Notes under the pieces: generated by a model
What the model was told of the DNA's origin: nothing
What the model saw: only the letters and a program-made list of their open reading frames with translations
Database searches by the model: none
From: Kalmanozyma brasiliensis GHG001
Lineage: Eukaryota > Basidiomycota > Ustilaginomycetes > Ustilaginales
Assembly (NCBI RefSeq): GCF_000497045.1
Contig: NW_015961970.1
Coordinates: 248,802-312,801 of the forward strand
Length of the DNA stretch: 64,000 bases
Reading direction: 5' to 3'
Translations under genes and position numbers: made by a program
Part shown: one piece after another, positions 38,717 through 48,379 of the stretch
Layout: every line of letters starts with the position of its first letter
Numbering within the stretch: position 1 is the first letter of the stretch

Positions 38717-41480
38717 ATGGCCACCATGTCAAAGACAACTTCGCCTCGATCAATCCAGTCCAAAGACCCTCGTCCGTCCGCTTCCTCACTTTTTCCGACT
38801 GATAGCGAGACGACAAGCGCGGATGACCAGCAAGCCTTCTCTCCTTTGACTCTCGACGAGCTTGGCATACATCCGCCGACAACGGCAAGCGCATTGCTCG
38901 ATATCATCACACCCGTCAGCCTCATCATGCCAGAACGCGGTACTGCGTCCAGCGAGAACACACGCGAGCCGCTAGACAGCTCATCAGCCTCTCAAGAGCT
39001 GGTCTCCAAAGAGGGAGGCATGAACAGTCAACAGACTGACGAGTCAGTCCAGAAAGTCATGGACAAGCAAGACCTCCACGCTGCGTCGTCAGCAGCAGCC
39101 ACAAATGATGATGCCTTCTTGGCATCCTTCCTCGAGAGCCTGACGGGAGGATCGATCATGACGAGCTCGCAAGATGTCAGCGTATTCTCAGTAGCCACGC
39201 ACTCGGCAGCGAGCGAGAAGCACCTCTCAAGCTCGACGTCATCATCGTTACAAGCAGAACTTTCTCGGGCCAGCTGCACACTCCTTGACAATGCGTCTCT
39301 CTCTACATTTGCTCGCAAAACAAACGCAACACAGCCTTCGTCTTCCGTCGCTCAAATTGCTTCTGACGGATTGCTGGCCACCTCAAAGCCGCAAAAAGGT
39401 TCGACAACGCCCGGACTTGGTATCAGCTCGCATGCCCCTCTTGTCAATTCTGAGGCCTCTGGGCAGTCGAGCTCTGTGCCGACGCGGCAGGATTCCGCCC
39501 AAGGGAACCTGACGATGGATCTGTCGGCATTCGGGAACTCGTATCTACCGCAGGCGCCCCCTTTACAGCCAGAACATCGTTATCCGATCACGATCCTTGA
39601 GACGGACCGACAATACGAGACAGATGGCGACACCGACCGCGAATCAGAAACGAGCCCTTCTCACAGCAAGAGCTTCAGGATTACAAGCACACCCGCTTCA
39701 TCGAGCGCCGGCACGACAGTCGAGCCTTACAAAGGCACGCATCAGAACAGCACGCTGCTTGGGTCGCACGCGACATCCTTTGGCCTGGACTTGCAGAGAC
39801 GTTGGAGTGCACCTCACTCTAACACCAGTCGGACCAGCAGCTCTCTCGGAACGGTGCCCCTCTCGAATGTTGTCCGTGCAAGGAGATGCTCTAGCGTGTC
39901 AATGCCTTCCGTAGGCAGCTCAAGTACACCCACCTGGTTAGCAACATCCGCCGAGCCCACACAGGCAGAGCGCCTTGCGCAGTCGCAGCCGTTCGCCGTT
40001 TCAGGAGCCTACAATGGCATGCGTCCCTCTTCAATAGGGCAGAATGCTAAATCGTCAACATCCGAGACGGCTACTGGCATGCCTACCGCATCGGATGCTG
40101 CCACCAGCACTCGCAGCGTATCCTACGACTTTACCCGAAAAGCACTTCTGGATTTGATCCGACGCACTAACTTAGGCATGAAGAGCGATACCTCCTCGTC
40201 CAAGACGCCGATAGGTCCAAACACCGACCCAACCCCTGGTAACCAAACGGAGACAGCTTCTACGACGGCGATCGCTTCAAGACTCGCCGCGGATCCATCT
40301 GGCAGCATGTCGGCGCGGCTCTACTCCTGGCAACAGCATCGAAAGCGCGCGAGACTGTCAGATGACTTTGCGAGCGGGCTCCCCGGACAAGCGTCGACAT
40401 CGGTGTCTGGCTACGAGCCGCACACGCCTGGAAAGGATATGTCGACGATGGCAAGCGCTGTCGGCGGGCAACCTCGGCCCCCCAAGCGCAGCAGTACTGA
40501 GGAGGATGAACAGAAAGCTCGAAAGCAAGAGCAGTACCGGCGTCTGCTTTTGCAGCTGAATGCTCAGATGCAGATGAGGATGCAGATGGATCTGCAGAAA
40601 CGACAGCAGAAAGAGTCGTCAGATGCAGCGCTGTCGAGAGCCTCTTTTGAGTGCAGCGAACGAAAGGACGACAACACACAGTTCAAGAAGCCATCGCCGC
40701 CCTCGAAGACCTCTGGCGCCCTTCAAACGAGCCCAGTAAGCCGTGACACTTCGGATGCCGGTAAAGTTGCCTCCACCGACCCACCAACAGCTATGCGACT
40801 AATGATGAAGCATCCGAATTGGTCTCGCGACGCCGACACACCGAGCCTTATACCTGTGAGCTCGCGCGACTGGAGGCGTCATCAAAGCTCATTCGCCACG
40901 AACAACGGCGACATGTTTCCCTTTTCGATCCCAGTCGAGAGCACAACGATCGGCTCACTTGCGCTGCCGATTACTCGTCCATATCCTCAGGCAAGCCCCG
41001 ACAAGCAGCGCACCAAGAGACCCTTTTCGCCCGGGGCAGAGGTGGTGTTCTGGGCAGTCAAGGGTGAACACTCGGTCAAGCTCGTTGGCAAGGTCCAAAG
41101 CGTGAGTTCAAAGCATCTCGATCTGGCGAGAGTGCAGAGCTTTCCGTTTCCACCCGACCACCCGACAATACTGATCGGCCTCTTGCTACTTCTGAACAGA
41201 TGACGGATCGCTCTGCGGACGTAGTTGTCGCTCCAAGAGCTGCGAGCACAATAACACCATACAAGACGTCGGCAGCATCAACGCTCGAGAGAAGCGATGG
41301 TGACGCTCAGCCTGAGCACGTAGAAAGCGTGAGTAGGGCCAGAACTCTCACACCAGGACGGCTGAATGTCGAATTGACGGTCGATCACGTTTCATCTACG
41401 CGGGACAGGAGTGCTACCGAAACGTGCCATTCGTCAACATCATCGCCAAGGATCAGGCGAAGCTCCTCTCGCTATTTTAA
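38717..41480 (+). CDS. Large Ser/Thr-rich disordered protein with a short ordered C terminus; possible frame break
   Basis: The ATG at 38717 opens 795 codons to 41101, where GTGAGT starts a probable 98-nt intron (41102-41199) with an in-phase acceptor CAG; unspliced it would end at 41203. The long part is Ser/Thr/Gln-rich with no known domain; a Met/Gln-rich helix (LLLQLNAQMQMRMQMDLQKRQQK) lies at about residue 613-635. Before the intron comes an ordered stretch PGAEVVFWAVKGEHSVKLVGKV. After it the frame continues RLNVELTVDH, then appears to shift by one base near 41390 to FIYAGQECYRNVPFVNIIAKDQAKLLSLF and a TAA at 41480. That ending looks like a genuine folded C terminus. Function unknown; the Gln/Ser-rich body suggests a nuclear or regulatory protein. 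Confidence 0.55.
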
Positions 41481-42333
41481 AATTCTCTTCTTGTCTTGCT
41501 TTCGACCAGCGCATTCTCAATCACAGTCGTGGTGAGCTTTTTGAGTTCAAGAAGCTGCGAGCAGCTATGCACCAAGCATGCCTCCTCTTCTGCTCCCGGC
41601 TGTCGCGATATGCCGCTCCTCCTCCCGAAAATCGCGTCATGCAAGCCACATTTCTCCTGCGACGCGCAGCGACCCCTGCATCTGGCTGCTCCGTGATATG
41701 CCGAGCCCAACTCCCGATTCCTTCCTTCGTGCTTCGTTCTGCTGAACGTCTCGTCGGGACATGTAGAGGCGCGTACCAACACCTCGGGCCTTTCATCCCG
41801 TGTGGTCAGTGGCGGATTTTTGACTGTGCAAATGGCTGCGACGCCACACGACGGCCGATCTGGCGTCACGTCCCGCTGCGAGAGAGATTGCCCCCAAGAC
41901 TCAGGCATGCAGCAGCGACCAGAGACCGATGATTCGTACTTTGACACCTGTCACTCGAGCCCAAAGTTTGGCGCTCCTTTTTATCTTGCTCGAAATGACA
42001 AGGATAGGAAATCTGGGATGCACGTTCTTCGGGCCCAAGCCTGCGGGTCGATCGGTCGGAACGCGGGTCGGATGCAGGGGTTGCAGAGTTTGACATCCAC
42101 CTGGCACGCTCACCGTGACTGCGGAGGGGTGGCGTGTCAAGTCCGCTCGCCCGAGGGTTGTCGGCGATAACGCTAGGGCAGCTCGGCTTAGCAGTCGCGG
42201 GAGAGTACCTTCCAAATCTTCCAAACACGGTCGCGTCCGTGAGAGCTCCTCGTCTACTTAAGGCGGCTGTATGCGGACCACCACGCTTCTCCTCCTTCCC
42301 TCACTCTCGCCTGCAACCGTAACTTTCAATAAG
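41481..42333. other. Intergenic region
   Basis: About 850 bp before the unknown 288-residue protein. Short open frames on both strands show no domain or signal peptide. No supported gene. Confidence 0.35.
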
Positions 42334-43200
42334 ATGTCGGAAGAACACGTTCGCCCACAGGCCTCCTCCGGTTCCGATGAGGAACTCTACCCACACACGA
42401 TTCCGCCCTGGTGGGTTCATAAACCGTCGATGTCCGACAGGTGGCGCAAGGTCCGCTACATGTCCGATATGTATGCTTCTGCGTACTTCGGGGTACTCAA
42501 GAGATTCCTGACGCCTGGGCAGTCGTACAAGGCCTCGAGCCCTCGCAACGACCCCGCCAAGAAGCAGCTCAAGGCCGAGCTTGGTAAGGGTGACAAGGCC
42601 AAGCTGGGAAAGTTCAACCTCAATCAGACGTTTGCCAAGTGTCGTCGCCAGCGGTCGCTCAAGCGTCATCCCATTCCGGAGGCGATGCGCACGCCCACGC
42701 CCATTCTTCGAGCTCCGACCGAATTCAGCCAGCCAGCTGCAACGAGACAGGATACGTGGGTGCACTTCACGCCGCTCGACCAGGCCCCCACCCCATCCGC
42801 CGAGTCGATCATGACCGACGACGAATGGTACCACTACGACGACAGCAGCGAACTTTCTGTCCCGCTCGACGACGACAGCACTGATCTTCCCACCCCTGTC
42901 GACGACCCCTCCCCGGAAGGGTTTAACTTCGACAGCCTGCGCAGCTACAACTCGACCCGAGACAATCACAACGGCGACTACGGCAGCCTCGGCCGTCACG
43001 AATACGCGTCCATGTTTGGCATCATGATGCTCCAACAGCGGGTCCAGCTGGAAAACTATCTCAGGCAATTCGATAACGGCAATGTGGAAGAGGGCTGCTT
43101 GGGCGTGTGGCAGAAGAGGCAGCGGGAGATGTCGGGTGATGGTCCTATGGAGAGGTACATCCGGGCAAATAGGGAGATGCATGCTCAGAACTCATTCTAA
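42334..43200 (+). CDS. Uncharacterised 288-residue acidic/basic protein
   Basis: Single exon from ATG 42334 to TAA 43200. It starts MSEEHVRPQASSGSDEEL, has a Trp-rich ordered stretch IPPWWVHKPSMSDRWRKVRYMSDMYASAYFGVLKRFL (residues about 24-60), a Lys-rich segment, an acidic middle (about 165-210) and a helical end (HEYASMFGIMMLQQRVQLENYLRQF). No family recognised. An in-frame ATG at 42271 would add 21 hydrophobic residues (MRTTTLLLLPSLSPATVTF...) that resemble a weak signal peptide, so secretion is an open question; I prefer 42334 for its context (aataagATG). Convergent with the Nudix gene, 54 bp apart. Confidence 0.65.
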   Translation: MSEEHVRPQASSGSDEELYPHTIPPWWVHKPSMSDRWRKVRYMSDMYASAYFGVLKRFLTPGQSYKASSPRNDPAKKQLKAELGKGDKAKLGKFNLNQTFAKCRRQRSLKRHPIPEAMRTPTPILRAPTEFSQPAATRQDTWVHFTPLDQAPTPSAESIMTDDEWYHYDDSSELSVPLDDDSTDLPTPVDDPSPEGFNFDSLRSYNSTRDNHNGDYGSLGRHEYASMFGIMMLQQRVQLENYLRQFDNGNVEEGCLGVWQKRQREMSGDGPMERYIRANREMHAQNSF

Positions 43201-43254
43201 GGCGACGCAGACGGGGGAGTCTCAGAAGACATCTTCCATTGCACCTGGATCCAT

Positions 43255-44229
43255 TCATGACCCGTTTGTCGCCTCCGGAAGGTTGTCCTTCCAGATCTTG
43301 AAGATGGTGTGTAGATCTTGTCTCCACGCTAGCTGCTTTTCGGCCTCCTCGAGGGTGAACACTTTTCTTTGACGCTCGTGCTTCTCTGGCCAGTCATCCT
43401 TGACGTCAGTCGTATGCGAGATGAGGAGCTCCATGGCGATGTAACGTGCTCTGGGAACGAACCCTTCCTCGTCCGCATGCTTACCCGGACTGTCCTTGTG
43501 AGGCTTGTGATCGTCCACCTTGATGTGGAGCAACCTGCAACCTCTGTCCGAAAGCGATGGAGTTGCCAGAACGTCAGGCTCGCCGATGATGCCTGCTTCC
43601 TCCCACATCTCGCGTAGCGCTGCTTGACGTGCATTCTCTCCGTCTTCGATTCCGCCCTTGGGTAGCACCCACTTGCCATCATGCTTGCGAGAGCTGACCA
43701 GATAGACACGCAGGAGGCTCGCGTCGACCCCGTAGCGCGGTGGTGGTGTGCGACGCGAATCTGGCCAGGGCAAAACATCGACAGGAATGGCTACGGCCAC
43801 TTCTCTTGGCCTGATTGCAGACATCCTGCTTGTAGGCTCGATGCCAGCTGAGGTCTTGGTCGATTTCAAGGGACGAGCGGACAAGGCTGTGGTGGGAGAT
43901 GCAGCGCGAGCCACACCAACGCCGCTGATATTGCTGGTACTGCTGCTCGTGACTCCACCACCTTGCTCGGATCTAGCAGGAAGCTCGACGTATAGATTCA
44001 CCTCCTGCAGTCCCTTTGCTCGCTCCTGGAAGATGCTCCAGTCCTCCCCGTCTTTGAGTGCGTAGTCGGTGTCGGTCCAACGATACCGGATTCTGAGCTG
44101 GGCGAAGGGAATGTTGAGTTCGAGCTTGCGCACCAAGCGAAGCTTGAGATCACCGAGTGCAGTCCCTGGACTGAGGCGAAGGGAGACGCTGGGCAGAGTC
44201 TCTGCGTGGACGTTGACGATGGGGGCCAT
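43255..44229 (-). CDS. Nudix hydrolase, diphosphoinositol-polyphosphate phosphohydrolase type, with ubiquitin-like N-terminal region
   Basis: Single exon, 324 residues from ATG 44229; the frame extends a little further upstream only through non-ATG codons. The C-terminal half has the Nudix box GGIEDGENARQAALREMWEEAGI (G-x5-E-x7-R-E-x2-E-E-x-G) at residues about 191-213, preceded by YLVSSRKHDGKWVLPKGG. It fits the Aps1/DDP1 subgroup, which cleaves diphosphoinositol polyphosphates and diadenosine polyphosphates. The first 85 residues look like a PB1- or ubiquitin-like fold (VSLRLSPGTALGDLKLRLVRKLELNIPFAQLRIRYRW, then an acidic loop), not part of the usual enzyme. Divergent from the PP2C gene. 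Confidence 0.8.
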   Translation of the reverse strand: MAPIVNVHAETLPSVSLRLSPGTALGDLKLRLVRKLELNIPFAQLRIRYRWTDTDYALKDGEDWSIFQERAKGLQEVNLYVELPARSEQGGGVTSSSTSNISGVGVARAASPTTALSARPLKSTKTSAGIEPTSRMSAIRPREVAVAIPVDVLPWPDSRRTPPPRYGVDASLLRVYLVSSRKHDGKWVLPKGGIEDGENARQAALREMWEEAGIIGEPDVLATPSLSDRGCRLLHIKVDDHKPHKDSPGKHADEEGFVPRARYIAMELLISHTTDVKDDWPEKHERQRKVFTLEEAEKQLAWRQDLHTIFKIWKDNLPEATNGS

Positions 44230-44559
44230 AATGCTCGTTGAGAGGGAGGAAGTGGAAGGCGCTTCTGGACCCTGCGTTTGAGACTCTGCAACCTCCACCC
44301 CCCAGAAATTGTCAAGGTGTTAGAGCTATAACATGGCGCGGACGGGCCACTTGCGCTGCCAAATTTGGCTCGCTGAGGAATCTGTGGAAATTTCGCTCGA
44401 GAAGGCTTGGTGGGAAGACTGTCAAGAAAGGGACGCCCAGACCTCTGTGACTTCATCTCTCCTTCCTCTTCAAGCCACCGGATCTCTTCCGAACACATTC
44501 TCACGCTTACGGAGGCTGTTGCGTCCTTGCTACTTCGGTGCTCGTCGATAGCTTAGCCT
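44230..44559. promoter_or_regulatory. Divergent region, Nudix gene / PP2C gene
   Basis: 330 bp that must hold both promoters. No clear TATA box, no additional gene. Confidence 0.35.
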
Positions 44560-46794
44560 ATGGTTGGCGCTCATCGTTGGCTACAGAGAAGCGCCTCGGG
44601 CGTCTCTCGCTGGCAGCACTCGTCCGCTGTCGGCACTTCCGCCTCGGCATCCTCTGCGCTCACTCATCGTCAGAGTCATACACCATCGGCTGCTGCATCA
44701 CAGCACTGCTTATCGACAGCTTCGACGCCTCTGCGCTCACCTACTTCGTCTCGGCCGCCACCCTCTGGCTCTCCCGCATCTGCGCCGTCTGCGAGTAGCT
44801 CTGGCCCCGGCTCTTCACAGTGGAAACCCCCACCTCCTCCGCCGTCGGGTTCTGCCGCAGCTTCACGCAAGCAGTCTCGCAAAGAGTGGCTTCTAGTCGG
44901 AGTCGCAGGCTCGGCCGCAGCAGTAGGATCGTGGTACTATTGGTCCAACATCCGACCACGACACCAAGCCAACAAGGCCGCCGCAGCTGCTCTCGCTGCC
45001 AACTCGGCACCCTTCTCTTTGACTGCCGAAAGCAGAACCTCGTTCTCCATTCCCATTCGTCAGGCTCAGGCCGGCGGTCCGACCAACAAGGTGATCAACA
45101 CACTCACCAACGCCGAGGTCGATCGGCGCCTCACCGAGAACCAGCGCAGCACCCGCGTCGATCGACCTCAAGGTGCTTGCCTCGTCGCCCGCTATGACAC
45201 CAACTCGGTCGCAAGTAACGACCCAATCGAGGACAAGCGAGCCGAGGTGATCGTCGAGCGCGACCACGCTGTCGCCGCCTCGCCTTCCCCTCCGCCTGCA
45301 TCACCGACCCCGAACACCGCTGCCGGCAGTGCAAACGGCGATCTATGCTTCTTTGCCGTCATGGACGGTCACGCTGGCTTCCACACCAGTACCTTGCTCA
45401 GTCAGAAGCTGATCGCTTTTGTTGCATTGGAGCTCGACAAGGTCTTCCGAGAAGCTGGCGATTATGCCGAGATTGCAAAAGCCAAGTCGGCTATGCCTAA
45501 CAAGCTCTGGCGTGCTATTGTCGGCGGTGGTCCCGCTGGATCCACAAGCGGTCTAGACGGCGATCCCGAAGTGGTCAAGCGAGCCATCGCAAAAGCCTTC
45601 CGCGGCCTCGACAAGGAGATTGTCAACACCCCAGTAGAGCTGCTCAAGGAGTACGAGCTGAGTCTCGCTTCCACCTCTTCCAACTCCGTCTCACCCGAAG
45701 GTGGGGCAGGCAATGCTCGAAGCCTGAGCTCCCTCGCGCACACCATCTTCCCCAGCTCGACCAACGCCACCTTCACCACAACACAAAAGAGCGCGTACGA
45801 GAGCATCCTTCCCGCCATGTCCGGCAGCTGCGCTCTGCTGACCTACATCGACTCTGCACGACAGGACGTGTACGTCGCGTGCACTGGTGATTCGCGTGCC
45901 GTTGCCGGCTACTGGGACGAGGCTTCCGGTAAGTGGGAACTCGAGGCGCTTTCCGTAGACCAGACCGGTCGCAACCTAGACGAGGTGAAACGCATGCGTG
46001 CAGAGCATCCTCCATCCGAATCCGAGAATGTCATTCAGCGAGGTCGCGTGCTCGGAGGTCTCGAACCCACCCGCGCATTTGGAGACGCCAGATATAAGTG
46101 GGACCGCGAATTGCAGGGACGCCTCTACGATGCCTTCCTACCGGGCGGCCGGGCTTCGACGCGTGGTCCACCGCGTGGTCTCGAGACTCCTCCCTATGTC
46201 ACTGCGACGCCGGCGGTTGAATGGCGTCGAGTGGGCGAGACGAGCTCGCACCCCAACAAGGAGCTTCGCTTCATCATCATGGCCACCGATGGGCTGTGGG
46301 ACATGATGAGCAACGAAGAGGCCGTCAGCCTCGTTGCTGGGCACCTCGCTGGCATCAAGGGTACCATTCGCTCGTCAGAGTTGCATAGGAACACCTTCCA
46401 GCCTGTCGACAAGCTGCACTCATTGCCAGCCGCCAGCTCAGAAGCTCAGACGGTGTCGACGTCCGTCAAGACCGCGACTTCGGACGAACAACGTGAGCTT
46501 GCCGTGTCCAAGCAACACCCACTCTCGAAAGGACCAGAGACGTTGCGGACGTTCCAATTCCAGGACGACAACCTCTCGACACATCTCATTCGCAATGCAC
46601 TCGGCGGTGCCAATCAGCAGCGAGTCGCAGGCTTGCTTGCCATCCCGGCCCCCGAGAGTCGAAGATACAGGGATGACATCACTGTCAACGTTATCCTCTT
46701 CAACTCGCCGGCAACAACTCCGACCCAGCCAAAACCGACAACTATATCGAGCGTCGAAGACCCGCAAAGTTCTCCTATCAAGTCTCAACTTTGA
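44560..46794 (+). CDS. PTC5: Mitochondrial PP2C phosphatase of the PTC5 / pyruvate dehydrogenase phosphatase type
   Basis: Single exon, 744 residues. The N terminus is Arg/Ser/Ala-rich without acidic residues, fitting a mitochondrial presequence, followed by a membrane helix at about residue 112-128 (WLLVGVAGSAAAVGSWYYW). PP2C motifs are in order: FFAVMDGHAGFHTS (metal Asp), CALLTYIDSARQDVYVACTGDSRAV, IMATDGLWDMMSNEEAV (metal Asp) and YRDDITVNVILF (metal Asp). The helix and layout match yeast Ptc5 and human PDP, which dephosphorylate pyruvate dehydrogenase E1-alpha and so switch it on. Inserts near residues 375-400 and 615-660 lengthen it. Confidence 0.88.
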   Translation: MVGAHRWLQRSASGVSRWQHSSAVGTSASASSALTHRQSHTPSAAASQHCLSTASTPLRSPTSSRPPPSGSPASAPSASSSGPGSSQWKPPPPPPSGSAAASRKQSRKEWLLVGVAGSAAAVGSWYYWSNIRPRHQANKAAAAALAANSAPFSLTAESRTSFSIPIRQAQAGGPTNKVINTLTNAEVDRRLTENQRSTRVDRPQGACLVARYDTNSVASNDPIEDKRAEVIVERDHAVAASPSPPPASPTPNTAAGSANGDLCFFAVMDGHAGFHTSTLLSQKLIAFVALELDKVFREAGDYAEIAKAKSAMPNKLWRAIVGGGPAGSTSGLDGDPEVVKRAIAKAFRGLDKEIVNTPVELLKEYELSLASTSSNSVSPEGGAGNARSLSSLAHTIFPSSTNATFTTTQKSAYESILPAMSGSCALLTYIDSARQDVYVACTGDSRAVAGYWDEASGKWELEALSVDQTGRNLDEVKRMRAEHPPSESENVIQRGRVLGGLEPTRAFGDARYKWDRELQGRLYDAFLPGGRASTRGPPRGLETPPYVTATPAVEWRRVGETSSHPNKELRFIIMATDGLWDMMSNEEAVSLVAGHLAGIKGTIRSSELHRNTFQPVDKLHSLPAASSEAQTVSTSVKTATSDEQRELAVSKQHPLSKGPETLRTFQFQDDNLSTHLIRNALGGANQQRVAGLLAIPAPESRRYRDDITVNVILFNSPATTPTQPKPTTISSVEDPQSSPIKSQL

Positions 46795-48379
46795 CACAGC
46801 CGCTCATGATGTAATGTTGCCGAGCTGTGGTGGCAATACAGTACACACGATGCAGGAACAGAAGCCGAACCTCGACAAGCGTGGCCGTTGATCCTCGAGC
46901 AGAGTCTATTTCACGCCATCGGCTTTGAGCACAAATTCAGTAGGCAAGTCCGAAATTATACGCTTGACTTCCATCTCGGTGCCTGCATTGTTGATGGTGG
47001 GGGACCAGCACGCTCGTGAGCGAGGCCGGCGGGACTTCGCGCTCAAGGTGGGTGGCGTCCAATCATGGATTGCAGCCGCTCGCAATGAAGTGTGACGCGA
47101 CCGTCGGTTCAGGCCAGCACCCATGTGGGCCATTTCACTTGTCGATGTCGGCTACAGCCACGTGCTCTTCGTTCCTGCCTTTGTTGTCTTGTCGTTCATC
47201 CCCACATGAAGCGCGGTCATGAAGGAGGGAGGCACCTTGTTCCGGTCGCTTACCACCGACGGTATTCTCATTCTTGAGCGTAATTGTATCAGAGCAACTT
47301 CGACACTCTTCAGCGTTGGTGCAATCCGCCAAGCCGCTCGTTGCCTAACGACTGAGAGCACGACCATCTCGTCACAACGCTACCGCACACGGATATCGAT
47401 TTAACCTTGTCTTGGATGTGAGCGTGGGATCGTTGTCAAGCTAGATGGCCGATGTGGGTGGCGACGGAGCTCATACCGAGCGAAGCCGCTTTCATCGAGG
47501 GCCGGAGCTTCATCACGGAAAGTGAAACTGACAACACAATCAGGCGCAAGCACAGTAAAGTTTGTGCCGATTGACGACGATTGACGACAATTTCTTTCTC
47601 TAATTTACCGTTGTCGTGTGACTGAGCTTGAGCACCCTTGCCAAGCCTGGTCACGCCAAATGACATCGGTACCCCACCCCGACTAGGCCATTCGAGCCTC
47701 AATACGCCCAAGTTTCTTGCTTTGATCACACTTTGGCGTCGTGATGCTCGGTCATGCCCGGCAGATCCGAACAACACCGTGTCGATCTGAGTCATTGTTT
47801 CCCACCCGCCTCATCTCTGAGCGGGCTAAGGCAATGGATAAGTGAGCGCCAAATGTCATGTTCCTCGGGCTACCCACCTCTCCTTGGGACCTCATCCGCC
47901 CACGCTGCCTTAGTTCCACCTCTATCACTCCCACCAACATGAAGCGGCTCTTCATACGGCTCATTCGGCAGCGGGTGAAACAATACCATGGCAACATTGC
48001 GACCGCCGGAGCGACCGCGTCGAGACTCGCTTCTCCTCGCACACAACCAGAAAGATAAACCCACAGAGCTTGTCCGACGACAAGATTACCTTTGCAACCC
48101 ATCCTTCGGATCCCGTCCTCTCAAGCTTGCTTAATTGCACACTTGAGGCTGCGGAGATCGGACGCCCCCGTACAGGCTTCTCCAGTGGCTGCTCCAAGGT
48201 CGACTCCGAAAAGGCTGAGTAAGGAGGCGAGCTGGCTGCCGAGGCAACGCGATCCCTGTCGGCAGGACTCATTCTCTCACCTTGTCTACCCCCTCGCAAG
48301 ATTTGTGCCCATCACACACGTTTGAAGCCATTGCGATCAGCAAGAAGCTTCACCGTCAAGACAGATTCTCTCCGCCGCC
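46795..48379. other. Long intergenic region
   Basis: 1,585 bp, the longest gap in the window. Several short open frames on both strands overlap one another and show no domain. It may carry a long promoter or untranslated leader of the next gene, or an unrecognised non-coding RNA; nothing specific can be supported. Confidence 0.35.
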
